Shown here: positions 31,401 through 44,235 of the stretch, in pieces | Layout of the letters: every line of letters starts with the position of its first letter | How positions within the stretch are numbered: the first letter of the stretch is position 1 | Source: Membranipora membranacea | Taxonomy: Eukaryota > Bryozoa > Gymnolaemata > Cheilostomatida > Membraniporidae | Assembly: GCA_914767715.1 (NCBI GenBank) | Contig: OU612067.1 | Span: 12,219,001 to 12,283,000, forward strand | Reading direction: 5' to 3' | Length of the DNA stretch: 64,000 bases | The notes under the pieces: model-generated | The model's input: the letters and a program-made list of their open reading frames with translations, nothing else | Told to the model about the DNA's origin: nothing | Database searches by the model: none | Program-made: the position numbers and the translations under genes

Positions 31401-32513
31401 TTTATTGGTTTTAATTTCAGTACTACCTACTAAATTTTAATTACTAAAACAATAAAAAGAGAACAAAATAAATGTTCTCACCAACAAGTGAGTAATGCCC
31501 GACAGGTAAAAGTTGGCTAGAACAATGAAATCTGAATACCATACAGTTATGAATTGAAACCGCTTTCAAGGACTTTCTCTCATCAATCTATGTTAGAATT
31601 CTCAAAGTAACCTACTGTCAAGCAAATAGTAACATCTCTATCAGAGATCGATGAAACGTATCCAGAAATTTTTAATTATATTCTCCATCTTCAATTATAC
31701 CTAATAATAACTTGTTTAAAAATAATCCTATGACAATTTTTTGGATTGCCGCAAAATATCTGGCCGGGCCCATTTTCCGAGAAATTTAAAAGTGGTAATA
31801 ATCTGACGATAAAATGTGTAGTTGATGAACTATGTATCAGAGAGTTAACTATTATAGAATTCAATTTATCCCCCAATAAGTAGGACTGCTTCAATGCAAT
31901 TTTGCAACATCATCACTTGCTGGCAGTAGGACTGCCGCTGGTAATTAATCTTAAGAAAATTCCCAGGCGAAAACAAGTTTTTGGCATGGTTCGGAAAGGT
32001 TTATGTACAACTCAATCAAAAACTTTCTCTAGTTGTCAGAAAATCACACTCAGGCCATACAATCATTATGTTGTTTTAAAAGAATTTTTAAATTATATTT
32101 AGACTTAGGTGATGATGGAGCAAATGGAACCTAATATGCTTATCGATCCTACCACACCAAGAGATCAAAATTTTATCCTTTAGCTTGCTTGCTTTGTCAC
32201 ATAGTGGTATTATCAAACTTTGGTCGGACTGACAAATTATACCTCAGCAGCTATCATCTAACTCTTTATCCTCTGGAAATCTGAACATCATTGCCTGTGT
32301 TTAACCTGACGCTGATGGATTCCTGTTCAAAACTTCACTCGAAAGTAGCTTCAATGAACTTAGAATAAGATATTTCTGTATGCCTTCTATCTCAGATAGA
32401 AATCAATCACCAGTTTGATAGTAAGCAAAATATTGGATCTGCAGAAGTTACAAATTATAGAATCAACAAGCAATGACTGTGTGTAAACAGAGTTTTTGTG
32501 ATTTTGCTTTCAG

Positions 32514-32872
32514 TTCCAGTTTTGCCAAATGATGATCTCACCAGATTTATAAATGACAACATAGATAATTCTAGCGGAACACCAAGAAGAAGAATACAGG
32601 TCAACATACTGCCAGAGGAGAGGAAATCTATTCCCCCAATATTGATATGGCAGCCCAGTGTCATAACTGGCAAAGTGGCAACATGATATCATAACATTAT
32701 CTCTCACTATCTCTCATATTCTTCCAATTCAGGTCATTAATCCAAAATGCAAGGAGGTGAAGGATGATGGAATATCATTCAGAATCATTGGATTGGGATA
32801 TACAAGTAATGGTGAGAAATGATCAAGGTTTCCAGGCAAACACAACTATTACATACACAACTGGGGAATTAG
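32514..32872 (+). pseudogene. gene B exons 18-19: FN3 domain 8 with donor loss and 56-nt deletion
   Basis: Exon 18 (32514-32617) is open, but its donor reads GAGAGG where gene C has GTGAGG. Exon 19 (32733-32872) is 140 nt against 196 in A and C: 58 bases after ATTGGATTGGGA are replaced by TA, a 56-nt net loss that shifts the frame and soon meets TGA. Confidence 0.85.
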
Positions 32873-33110
32873 GTGAGTCAGATATTTGGTAATTATGATT
32901 TCAAGACCATGCTTATAACCCTGCTCACATATCTCTGCAAATTTATGTTACCAATACAGTAAAACGTTAAAGTAGAGAAATATAACTTACAACTTACTGA
33001 CTTGATGGATTGCCGGCATTGGCCACATGGACAGCTACAATCTGGATTTAGCAATTACACTGAGCAATTTATTGAATATTGAATGGCTAAAACAAATTTG
33101 ATGTTTACAG

Positions 33111-34162
33111 CTCCTTAAACAGAACCAAGACTATATCTGAAATTTACAAGTTCCTGTGCCATAATTAATCTACAGCCGCCAGAAAAACCTAACGGGAATA
33201 TTACACACTACAAGGTATGACGGTGTTTTGAGCTTCTCTCAAACTTCAGAAATCCATTACAAATATCATCACCATAAACTGCCAAAAAGCCTACACAAGA
33301 AGTTATTTGAGCAAACTGTATATCTCCATCACATACAAAAGTCCAAAAAAAACATTATCTTGTCAGTCTAGAATGAATGTGTGATGGCATCAAAGGGGTT
33401 TCAAATTTTACACAGTCTAGTCCTGAGTGATATGGTCTCTCATTTTTGTTTACTCAACCGACATGCTTGAAAAACTCAATCAGGACCCCTTAAAACAGAT
33501 ATTACCTAGACGCTGATACTTCCCGTATACTGATACTACTGATACTACCCAAAACCGGATATTATCCTACAACCCGCTATTATCTTGATCCTGATGTCAC
33601 AGATAGCCTGATATTAACAGAATCCCATAAGGCTTTGAGTGTGACACAGTTGATAATCGATGTTGATCTACAAAAGATGCTATAAATTCTGCAGTTTGCG
33701 GTGCTGTCTGTGAAAACTCCTCTGATACTGACACACAAATTAATATTCAGACTACAATTTTTATCTTATACAAGGATAATCCCCAAAGACTTCCCCAGCT
33801 AAATTCAAGGTGTTACATAGAATTTCCAACAAGTGACAACTCTCAAAAGCTGCTTCCAAAACAAACAAACAAAATTTGAAATTGGTTCTAGTGACCCAGT
33901 GTTCTAGTTAATTCATCACACTCCATTGTGTGATCTAGATCCATCATCCCATTCTTTTCTGTTTTTCAGTATGGTTGTTGGGAGTTTGGGGGTGTCCAGA
34001 TTGATAATAAGACAGTTAGCACATTGAATCTTATAAGCATGGAGAACACTATTGAGATTTGTGGCTTTGATTTAGCTACCCATATACAATGCAGAGCTAC
34101 AGCTGCAAACAACATCGGTGAGAGCCCAAAAACGGAGAGAGGCGGATTTACACTTTTCGAAG
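33111..34162 (+). pseudogene. gene B exons 20-21: FN3 domain 9 with nonsense codon
   Basis: Exon 20 (33111-33214) has TAA where gene C has TAT in its third codon (33116-33118). Exon 21 (33970-34162) is intact and reads YGCWEFGGVQIDNK to FTLFE with a good acceptor; it serves as the reference for the broken exon 21 of gene C. Confidence 0.85.
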
Positions 34163-34529
34163 GTTGGTAATAATCTGCTTGATTCACAAAATCAAGCGAA
34201 TCATTAATTCACATCCCATCGCGCCCTTGGATGGTTTAGCATACAAATATAAATATTTCCCCAATCATGAACTGCTTCTGCCTCCTATCCCTCAGATAGG
34301 ATAAAATGTAAATGTCACCATTTGAGGTGGGTAGGGAATGCTAGAGCTTGACTTTAAAAGGTTGGTAAAAATCCTGATCAGCAATGATAAATACGAAATA
34401 CATGAGAAAGATAATTGAGCGCAAATAAGTGGAAATGAGAAGCTGTGAATTTTCTTTTATTTCAAATGAACACACTCATAACAATGTGATAATATATACA
34501 CAACTTGACTTTAGAATTACAAATTTCAG

Positions 34530-35103
34530 TAAACAGTCAAGAGCCAGATGTTGAGACAATAGATGAGACGAATGGAACTGTTGTTCTAAGAATATTTCCT
34601 ATTCAACCGGAGAACCGCGGGGTATCCATAAGGTAGAGACCTCTAGACTCCAGAGCACTAAAACATGTGACCATGAAAATAACACATTAAAGTGTAGCAC
34701 ATCTGATCAGTGATTAAGTTCAGTTGAGTTTTTTTTAAGAATCATATATCCTATTTGATATTTACTGTACTCCCAATTTGGGATATCACCACACAACATT
34801 CATGTGTGAATCTTTTACAGCCTATAACTCCTGGTGATAAGCGCAGAAGTGGCAGCACCAAACAGCAGAAATAAGAGATCGCTGCCCTCAGAATGCAATA
34901 TCAATAGGTTGTATAACTCAACTCATGCCACTACGAACAACCAAACATGTTACATAACAGCTGTCTTTGATTATGGAGAGATCAGTAAAAGTGGCCTAGT
35001 ATTCACAGTTGGAAATGGGAAGACCGCTAAAGGGTACTATAACCAGCCGCTGAAGAAAGATCAATCATACACCATCCACATTGGATTCACGGGCATTGTC
35101 GGG
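34530..35103 (+). CDS. gene B exons 22-23: RPTP-like juxtamembrane module, intact
   Basis: Exons 34530-34632 and 34821-35103 with standard borders and phases 1-2-0. Contains NQTCYITAVF, FTVGNGKTAKGYYNQPL and YTIHIGF. Note GNG where A and C have GDG. Part of a damaged gene copy. Confidence 0.7.
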
Positions 35104-35396
35104 GTTAGTCAAAGCATTAATATATTTGTGCCCTTTCAACTTTTTCCCACCAAATAGAAAACTCATTTTTATAGGAAACTTTCAAAACTTCCCTCCGAGT
35201 AGTCCTCTCACCAGTAGGTAAATAATGTAGACATGGCATTAAGAGAACACTGTTCTATAGTGAGAACTCCATCAGTTTCAGCATCTATAACATTGAGTAT
35301 TGGTATTTGAACGATCTGTTCTTGAGAGCTGATGGTGATATGTCCCGTGGATTGTATGGTATTAATGTGTATTCATCACAACACCCTATTTTTCAG

Positions 35397-36122
35397 GGAA
35401 CAAGGACGTTCTTACAGTTCACAGAATCAACATCATTTCAAGGTGAGTGCAATGGCCAGTAAAAGTCTGCAAAATTGAAACACAGGAGCCATGAGCATGT
35501 TTACTTCTCAATCTCTCTCCATCAACATGACATTAGCGATAACGGTGACCTCGGGTGGTAAACCAGCTTTGGTTTATTTGTACAATATTGAGTCAAGTTC
35601 ATTGTTGGGTCATAATTATTCTGAAACAGATTTCTTGTCAAACAATAATTTACAAAGGGCAGAAAACAGTTGATTTGATAAGGTCAAGCATATAAAGATG
35701 AGCTGTTCTCTTTTAGAGTTATATTTGTTAAACCACTAGCTCAATCCAGTTACGACATAAAGTAACCTGTGCAGCTGGTTTATATCACACAATGTTTGTT
35801 AGCAGAAATTAATCTGGTAGAAGTTGCCTCTTCCTTCCCAATGATTTCTGAACAAACTAAGGTCTTGCGCATCTCAAATGTTGCCGCATGAATAACCTCA
35901 TCGGTCATCTCCATTTTTCAGTGACAGAGAGATGTCAATCAGCGCCACCAATCAAGAACGCCCACCTTCTCAGTTCATCAGAGGGCTACAGAGTTGGTAC
36001 AGAGGCATTCTACCAATGTGATACTAACATTGTGTCTGGAGAAGGACGGTCAATGTGTACTGAAACAGCATCAGGACTAGACTGGTCGGAAAACACTCTT
36101 GTTTGCAAAGAACAAAAAATTG
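35397..36122 (+). CDS. gene B exons 24-25: linker and sushi domain, intact
   Basis: Exon 35397-35442 encodes GTRTFLQFTESTSFQ. Exon 35922-36122 encodes a four-Cys CCP (ERCQSAPP, FYQCD, SMCTE, LVCKE). It is three nt shorter than in A and C at its start (VTERC against VTVERC in C). Part of a damaged gene copy. Confidence 0.75.
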
Positions 36123-36609
36123 GTTGGTATTCAATTTAAATTATTGTAATTTATTTGACTGTCAGGGTGAGGCTGTTCATAAGTCAATCCTATAAATACC
36201 ATTTTCTATTATTATGCTCATTTTTCATGGCCAGCCTTATGCCATGTCATGATTCTTTCTTTTAAAGCTTCAATTTGATGTCATTCCAAATTTATTGATG
36301 TACTTCATTACCAAATTAATTGAGTACATGGTATAGATAGCTGTAATGATTTCCTAGTAGTTCAAACATTTGCATGTTACTTTGGCTATCTACCACAACC
36401 TTTGTTACATGATTGCAAGTAAGTGTTTTGAGTTTTGGAGCAATCAAGATTTTATGGCCCTTCATTTCATAGTGGACAGTTGAGTATTCATCGAGAAATA
36501 CATGCCAACAACAAATTTTACCACTTTTTTGTCAAACACTAATTCTGCGAGGTTTTGTGGATTAATCAAATATTTTCCATCTGTAACCCGATCTCAATTT
36601 TCCCTACAG

Positions 36610-36989
36610 TTCAAATCTTGGTTGGAGTGTTTGTTCCTGCACTAGTGATAATGGGGATCCTAATGGTTGTGGTCTTTCTAAGGAAGAGACCACAACCAAC
36701 CCTGGAGTCCTGTAACGAGCGGCCATCCAATGTACCTGCCATAAGATGTCATGAAGAGACATCCTACCCTCCCTCATATGAAGATATCGAATTGAGAATA
36801 AGTTCCAACACAGAGTATGCTGAAGTTGCAGACATGAAAGGGGATCAAAGAATAAAGAGAACGTATGAAAGCTTTGAGCCGACTGATCAAAAGAAAGAAA
36901 ATCAGTATGAGGCACTTCAACACCAAGCTGGCGCTATTGTAGCAGATGATGACCATGTTTATGCAGAGGCTCAACAAAGTAACTTCTAG
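36610..36989 (+). CDS. gene B exon 26: TM helix and tail, intact
   Basis: Same TM core as A, then YPPSYEDIEL (PPxY and YEDI kept), NTEYAEV, TYESF (the +2 Asn of the YxN motif lost), QYEAL and HVYAEA, ending SNF. Differs from gene C by only a handful of residues. Confidence 0.8.
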
Positions 36990-38117
36990 TTCTTCATCTC
37001 CATTTTATCTGCTCAGGACAAAGACCAACAGAAAATATCCTAAATGAGATTTAATTTTTCTGACAACGACCCAAACTGCACACTGCTTGTTTTTTTACAA
37101 CCCTGCTTTATATGTGTCAATGCTCTTGATTACTCTAACACTAACTTTAATTTGATGTATTATTATAATTGACCAATCTAGTTTGTGGCAATCATTTTTT
37201 TTACTTTATAGCGTTTTCATATTCCCGGCCGGCAAGGCTTATCCAGCAACCTATTGAAGAGGTTGCCAATGGGCAGATTTTTTGTCGACCAATATCCTCT
37301 GACATCACCTGTCTTTGATAGGTATGTCAGAGGGAGCCACATATCCCCATTTCCCAGCAACATATGAAAGTGGTTTTAGATGCTTCTGCTTTTACACTTT
37401 ATTTTCTTGCCGTTGGCGGTTGCAGAAATAATTTTCTGGACTGACAAGCTTAGCTAACACTTGAATTATAATGTATTTACCATCTACTAGTATGGCTCCA
37501 ACATGAGAACAGTTTATTCCTCACTGTCTTCAATGGTACACAGAAGTCTAGGCTGAGTGTAAAAATTGTTGTCAATGCGAGGTCGATTTAATTTGCAGAA
37601 CAAAGTAGCATTTATCTCCCCTAGCTGATTGATTATATTCGAGAATTCTCTACACCCATACACCAAGCAACCAAATGAAAAATCAGCATCCCTATTTTAT
37701 TCCTGTGAACCAGTATCACATCCAAGAAACTTGAAATAGGCAAATTTATGTGGCCATTGATTGAATCAACTGCGTCTGGCACCACTTGCCACTCAACACA
37801 AAAAGTAATGGTCATGGTGGGATACATTTGTTGTAGCAAGACACATTGATTCCAGCTGAGTCTTTACACTCTTAGGCTAAATGCTCTAAGCATGGCAGAA
37901 GCCTTCTATAGCAGACCCACTCAGACAGTACTCCCTGCCCTGACTCCCTCCTCTACAGGCCTTATGAGTGACATAATAAATAAATATATATAACAGATAA
38001 ATGAACTATTCAATTTTAATATTTAATAGAGGCAGTTAACAATATCCCTGTTATATCCTTCCCTGAGAAGAATATAAAACTTATATTGAACTTCTTGAAG
38101 AGGTTGCTAAATATCTC

Positions 38118-38240
38118 TCTTTGGAAACCGCTTCCACCAGTCCATATGGCATACAATTGGCAACAGTGTTCAGCCTCTTCTGGTAACCGCTTTCCAACTC
38201 AGTTTAGACAACTAATTGCCTGCTGGGTTTGCTTCCAGCA
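38118..38240. repeat. dispersed repeat, copy 2
   Basis: Counterpart of 2694-2815, sharing CCATATGGCATACAATTGG and the following CAGCCTCTTC block. Confidence 0.6.
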
Positions 38241-38634
38241 TAATCTTTGCAAACATCTTTTGATTTATTTAGGCATTAGCTGCCCGCAATATAGAGTATA
38301 GCAAGTTATGAGCACTCTCATCTTATCATTATTTTCTTTAAACCAACATAAATTTCAGATTGTGATTGAAATTGTCCGACAACAATGGAAAATCAACACA
38401 AATTTTGATGCCTTGAACTATTATCAATGTTGCGGAATTGAAGAGAAAATAAAGTTTTCGTACAACACGGTTTTTTTTTGCCATTGTGATACTCTCTAGC
38501 TCCCGACAATCAAACTCAAGACGTGGAAAGTTTTCAGCCTGAATTGATAAGTTGCCCTCTCTCTCAACCAACTAAGGAAAACTTTGAACTTGTGGTGTTG
38601 AGAAGGATAAGTTTCTACCCCAAATATGCAAAAA

Positions 38635-38663
38635 ACCGGCGTCAGGCCACCTACCTGACGCCG
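38635..38663. repeat. perfect GC-rich hairpin
   Basis: CCGGCGTCAGG and CCTGACGCCGG flank a short CCACCTA loop; an isolated foldback in AT-rich DNA. Confidence 0.75.
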
Positions 38664-39109
38664 GGGTGCACACTGGAAGGCAAGATTTAGGGAATCTATC
38701 CAGTTTACAATGACATTGTGCGATCAACTATACATGTAATGTTCCCCTTTGCTTGCTTTGACTGTTTTGCTTCCTTATTTTGGCTGGAAGTCGTTTGCCA
38801 TGGTGAATATTTGAGTCCAATCCCACAAAGATAATACACTTATAATGAACTCTTTGACTAACTACCTTTATTTTCACTCTTTCCAAAGGCAAGAAGGAAA
38901 AACCTACCATTTATGGAATAGGTCCTACTAATCTGATCTTAATCGCATCTAGTTCTTTTGTGTAACGGAACACAGCGGGTAAATCTTTTTTGTGCGCAAG
39001 AGCTACTGTAACGCCAAAAGTATCGTTTACAGATACCACTTATTGGTGAGTTTTTTCAGTGGCTGAAATTATTCAGGGCATGAATTGCGCTAATTTAAAA
39101 AAAGGTATA

Positions 39110-39875
39110 GGCTGAAAATATTTAGGCAAAAAAATACCCTAAGGTTAATATATAATAGCCAAAATTAGAAGGTCGCACCAACCGCACTCATGCGCTCAGC
39201 CTTCTGAGATGTTGAAAATATTTAGGTGAAAAAATACACTAAGGTAAATATATAATAGGCAAATTTAGAGGTTCGCACCAACTGCACTCTTTCGCTCAGC
39301 CTTCTGAGATGTTGAAAATATTTAAGTGAAAAAATACACTAAGGTAAATATATAATAGGCAAATTTAGAGGGTCGCACCAACCGCACTCATGCGCTCAGC
39401 CTTCTGAGAAGTTGAAACATTAAGGCAAAAAATACACTAAGGTTGATATATAATAGCCAAAATTAGAAGGTCTCACCAACCTCACTTGTGCGCTCAGCCT
39501 TCTGAGAGGCTGAAAATATTTAGGGGAAAAAATACACTAAGGTTGATATATAATTGCCAAAATTAGGGGGTCGCACCAACCACACTTGTGCGCTCAGCCT
39601 TCTGAGAGGTTGAAAATATTAAGGCAAAAAAATACACTAAGGTAAATATATAATAGGCAAATTTAGAGGGTAAGGCAAAAAATACACTAAGGTTGATATA
39701 TAATAGCCAAAATTAGAAGGTCTCACCAACCTCACTTGTGCGCTCAGCCTTCTGAGAGGCTGAAAATATTTAGGGGAAAAAATACACTAAGGTTGATGTA
39801 TAATTGCCAAAATTAGGGGGTCGCACCAACCGCACTTGTTCGCTCAGCCTTCTGAGAGGTTGAAAATATGTGCGA
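39110..39875. repeat. left tandem array, about seven ~105-bp units
   Basis: Each unit runs GAAAATATTTAGG, AATACACTAAGGT, ATATATAATAGCC, TCGCACCAACC, CACTTGTGCGCTCAGCC, TTCTGAGA. Units differ by point changes and one is shortened near 39670. Confidence 0.9.
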
Positions 39876-40292
39876 TATGTTATGAGATAAATATTGATGA
39901 ATTATGTGACCTTTCGCGTGAAAAACCGCCATCATTTATGCAAGGGGATTGCCAATCAACAGTTTGAACTTGACATTGTTTATTGAAGCAACTAACGAGC
40001 GAGTCAAGCGTTCAAGATAGAGTTGTCTACTTTCGGAAGCACCAATGCAATGCGGTTTGAGTTCAAAATCATTGTGGACATAGCACTAAGTGAGATATTG
40101 TGAGATAATTGGCCATATGAAAAATCTCTAGCATATAAGGATGGCTGATAGCTTCAGTTCAATGACATCATCATCTTTGAAGCAGAGAGAGTTTTTCTCT
40201 CTTGGGTACAGGTACTCGGACCTATAGTACTCATGTTCCGCAAGGACCTGGCAAAGATGAATGGCGGGCCAGTACCAAATCAGAAATTACTG

Positions 40293-40375
40293 CCGGCGCC
40301 GGGAATTGAACCTTGACCTCAAAGATCCAAAGTCCGTACCATTAACCATTAGACCACTCCTGACTCCTGACATCA
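40293..40375 (-). repeat. tRNA-Gln-like sequence (decayed tRNA or SINE head)
   Basis: The minus strand reads GGTCTAATGGTTAATGGTAC (D arm), GGACTTTGGATC (anticodon loop with TTG), then GGTTCAATTCCCGG (T arm) and GCCGGCA. The 5' side does not pair with the 3' acceptor strand and the anticodon stem has a mismatch, so it is unlikely to be a working tRNA. It lies inside the foldback element. Confidence 0.45.
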
Positions 40376-41539
40376 ACTTTCCATTCAAAGCTTTTGAACC
40401 TAGGCCATACCCAGACGGTGGAAGGAGAAACCCACGAAACGTGACCTCTATATGACAAGTTTCTATCATGTGTTTAGGGTTTGTGACATGCCCCGATCAG
40501 CAGCATGATTTTGAAGGCTATTGCTATTGATTTTTGGTTAGCTTAACATGGCTTTAGCTTAGCTATTAATCTTCATTGGCGGGTCTTTCCTTCTTGCATA
40601 CCCAAACACCTGTTTTAGAAAATGCTGAACGTTGTAGTCACTTTAACGACCTATAATGTTGTCTTAAGTATTACATTGAGATCCAAATGTATGCAGTTGG
40701 TAGTTATATGTGGCGGCCAGAATGTAAAATAGCTTCTAAGGTGTACAGGTTATACAAATCTCTACGGATTCACTTTTTGTAATTACTGTTTGCAATACAT
40801 GTGTGTTGAGTAGAACTGAACTACAGTGAACCCTTTCCACCGCGATTCAGTTGATTGTGACGGACAACTTTTCTGTGAATACCAAACAACTTGACATTTG
40901 ACATGAACGCCTGTTAACCTGGGCTTGTTGATTTATGAAAAGAGTAGATAGTATATGGATAATTGTTCTTTTACTTTTAGAATGATGCAAAGAAGAGAAG
41001 AAGAACCCTTTGAACTTCACTTAACAAGAGCGTTCTTTTATACATAAATACATAAATACATGAAAATAAAGCTTATGATCAAATCTGATAAATGTTTATT
41101 ACTATGACAGCTCACTGTCGGCCTAGTGATCTGATTTTTAATACCTATCTCTCGCCTTTGCTGCCATGAGATATACTCCTCCATACTCTCACATTTTATA
41201 GGGACAGTTACCAGAACTACCGTTACTTCTTATAGTAATATAACATAATTGTAATGAGAAGAAGAAAGGATTGGAAGTAATTCTGGGACCACTAACCGTT
41301 GATAACTGTTATTATGGTTGAAGTAAAAGAGTGGTGCGCTTAGATGATGATGCAACAAGTTTAACCTCTTGAATGAAGCCCAAAAATAAAAATGAACTTA
41401 AATCGCCACCCTGCCTGGTCATATTTCTGCTAGCTTTGGCAGCCTATTGACAAAAATCTATTTTATGGCTGGACATAGCTTTATAGCTGATATCCATATT
41501 TGCCTGAGATAAATTTTCGGCAACAATGTTTTGAACGCT

Positions 41540-44235
41540 GAGCACACAAGTGGGGTTGGTGCGACCCTCTAATTTTGGCCACTATATATTAACTTTAATG
41601 TATTTTTTCGCCTAAATATTTTCAACCTCTCAAAACGCTGAGCGCACAAGTGTGGTTGGTGCAACCCTCTAATTTTGGCTATTGTATATTTATTTTAGTG
41701 TATTTTTTCACTTTAATATTTTCAACCTCTCAGAAGGCTGAGCGCATGAGTGCGGCGGGTGCGACCCTCTAATTTTGCCTATTATATATTTACCTTATGA
41801 GTGTACCTTTTCGCCTAAATATTTTCAGCTTTACAGGAGGCTGAGCGCGGTAGTGCGGTTGGTTCGACTCTCTAAATTCAGCTAATATATATTTACCTTG
41901 ATGTGTTTTTTTCTTTCTTATAATGTAACATATGATAGGGAAAGCAAATATGGGGCGCTTCACCCATTTGTAACCGAAAGTGACGATCAACGCCACTGTA
42001 TATGTTGTTTGGCAGACAGGGTACTTGCCATAGTATTAGATGTTGTTAATCTGGTGCAGAATTGACGAACAAATGAACACCATCACCAGGAAATTGTTAA
42101 AATTTCCACAATGGACGACATAGGTTAGTGATAAGGAGGTGGGAGGGAATTTAACAGAATTAGTTTCTTTCAAGACCGGCGTGGTGACCGTATGTCAGAT
42201 TGAAGGAAAGAATATGTGAGTAACATAAAAGCCTATCGCTGGCTGTGAATAGTAGTTCTAAGAAAGCCTATCATTTGCTGTGAACAGTAGTTCTAAGTTT
42301 TCCTTACCAATAAGTTTTCCTTAGTTGGTTGGGGGAGGGCAAGTTTTTATTCAGTTGACCTTGGATTATTTGTCATGTCTTGGGACTGATTGCCAAGACA
42401 AGGAGAGTGTTATAAGGGCAGAAAAATTTGTTTTTTGTACCAAAAACTTTCTTTTTCGCCTAAATATTTTCAACCTCTCAGAAGGCTGAGCGCACAAGTG
42501 CGGTTGGTGCAACCCTCTAAATTTGGCTTTTATATATTAACCTTAGTGTATTTTTTTGCCTTAATATTTTCAACCTCTCAGAAGGCTGAGCGCATAAGTG
42601 CGTTTGGTGCGACCCTCTAAATTTGCCTATTATATATTAACCTTAGTGTATTTTTTTGCCTTAATATTTTCAACCTCTCAGAAGGCTGAGCGCATAAGTG
42701 CGTTTGGTGCGACCCTCTAAATTTGCCTATTATATATTTGCCTTAGTGTATTTTTTTGTCTAAATATTTCCACCTCTCAGAAGGCTGAGCGCACAAGTGT
42801 GGAAGATGCGACCCTCTAATTTTGGCTATTATATATTAACCTTAGCGTATCTCTTTTGCCTAAATATTTTCAACCTCTCAGAAGGCTGAGCGCAGTAGTG
42901 CGGTTGGTGCGACCCTCTAATTTTGCCTATTATATATTTACCTTATTAGTGTTCTTTTTCGGCCTAAATATTTTCAGCTTTGCAGGAGGCTGAGCACGGT
43001 AGTGCGGTTGGTGCAACTCTCTAAATTTAGCTATTATATATTTACCTGATGTATTTTTTTCTTTTTTATAATGTAACATATAATAGGGAAAACAAATATG
43101 GGGCGCTTCACGCATTTGTAACCCAAAGTGACGATCAACGCCACTGTATATGTTGTTTGGCAGACAGGGTACTTGCCATAGTATTAGATGTTGTTAATCT
43201 GGTGCAGAATTGACGAACAAATGAACACCATCACCAGGAAATTGTTAAAATTTCCACAATGGACGACATAGGTTAGTGATAAGGAGGTGGGAGGGAAATT
43301 GACAGAATTAGTTTCTTTCAAGACCGGCGAGGTGACCGGATGTCAGATTGAAGGAAAGAATATGTGAGTAACATAAAAGCCTATCATTGGCTGTGAATAG
43401 TAGTTCTAAGAAAGCCTATCATTTGCTGTGAACAGTAGTTCTAAGTTTTCCTTACCAATAAGTTTTCCTTAGTTGGTTGGGGGAGGGCAAGTTTTTATTC
43501 AGTTGACCTTGGATTATTTGTCATGTCTTGGGACTGATTGCCAAGACAAGAAGAGTGTTATAAGGGCAGAAAAAAATCTTTTTTTTTATACCAAAACCTT
43601 TATTTTTCGCCTACATATTTTCAACCTCTCAGAAGGCTGAGCGCACAAGTGCGGTTGGTGCAACCCTCTATATTTGGCTCTTATATATTAACCTTAGTGT
43701 ATTTTTTTGCCTAAATATTTTCAACCTCTCAGAAGGCTGAGCGCATAAGTGCGTTTGGTGCGACCCTCTAAATTTGCCTATTATATATTTGCCTTAGTGT
43801 ATTTTTTGGTCTAAATATTTAAACCTCTCAGAAGGCTGAGCGCACAAGTGCGGTTGATGCGACCCTCTAATTTTGGCTATTATATATTAACCTTAGCGTA
43901 TCTTTTTTGCCCAAATATTTTCAACCTCTCAGAAGGCTGAGCGCGGTAGTGCGGTTGGTGCGACCCTCTAAATTTGCCTATTATATATTTACCTTATTAG
44001 TGTACTTTTTCGGCCTAAATATTTTCAGCTTGACAGGAGGCTTAGCGTGGTAGTGCGGTCGGTGCAACCCTATAAATTAAGCTATTATATATTTACCTTA
44101 TTAGTGTACTTTTTCGCCTAAATATTTTCAGCTTTACAGGAGGCTGAGCGCGGGAGTTCGGTTGGTGCGACCCTCTAAATTTAGCTATTATATATTAACC
44201 TTATTAGTGTATTTTTTTGCCTAAATATCTTCAGC
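41540..44235. repeat. right tandem array in inverted orientation, with ~1.14-kb internal duplication
   Basis: The same ~105-bp unit as the left array, reverse-complemented (CTCTCAGAAGGCTGAGCGC and so on). Two unit blocks are separated by a non-array spacer at ~41930-42440 that recurs at ~43070-43580 almost unchanged (GATCAACGCCACTGTATATG, then CATCACCAGGAAATTG). Confidence 0.9.

Larger units (their letters stand above)
25938..36989 (+). pseudogene. gene B: 5'-truncated paralog covering exons 10-26 of the receptor
   Basis: Homology to gene C starts abruptly inside exon 10 (~25935) and continues through the tail exon and beyond. Exons: ~25938-25967 (partial 10), 26742-26940, 27168-27277, 27637-27811, 28018-28108, 29084-29303, 29565-29674, 30090-30255, 32514-32617, 32733-32872, 33111-33214, 33970-34162, 34530-34632, 34821-35103, 35397-35442, 35922-36122, 36610-36989. 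There is no signal peptide, lectin domain or FN3 1-3. Lesions: 1-nt deletion in exon 14 (91 nt instead of 92), exon 18 donor GT to GA, 56-nt deletion in exon 19, TAA in exon 20 (33116-33118). Exons 21-26 are open and have intact borders. It is a pseudogene as a stand-alone receptor, but its 3' exons could still be spliced to an upstream gene. Confidence 0.8.
36990..38870. other. intergenic region after gene B
   Basis: The first ~100 bp are 3' flank shared with gene C. No supportable gene is seen beyond that; it holds the second copy of a dispersed repeat (38118-38240) and a perfect 11-bp-stem hairpin at 38635-38663. Confidence 0.5.

Noticed and set aside
36604-36915. Minus-strand frame opposite the gene B tail, with a similar one at 63446-63799
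   Set aside because: Antisense shadows of the coding tail exons; their similarity follows from the plus-strand gene.
40293-40375. Functional tRNA-Gln gene
   Set aside because: The D, anticodon and T arms are tRNA-like, but the acceptor stem does not pair and the anticodon stem has mismatches.
39110-44235. CRISPR-like array
   Set aside because: The units are tandem without unique spacers, they are AT-rich and inverted across the element, and the host is an animal.
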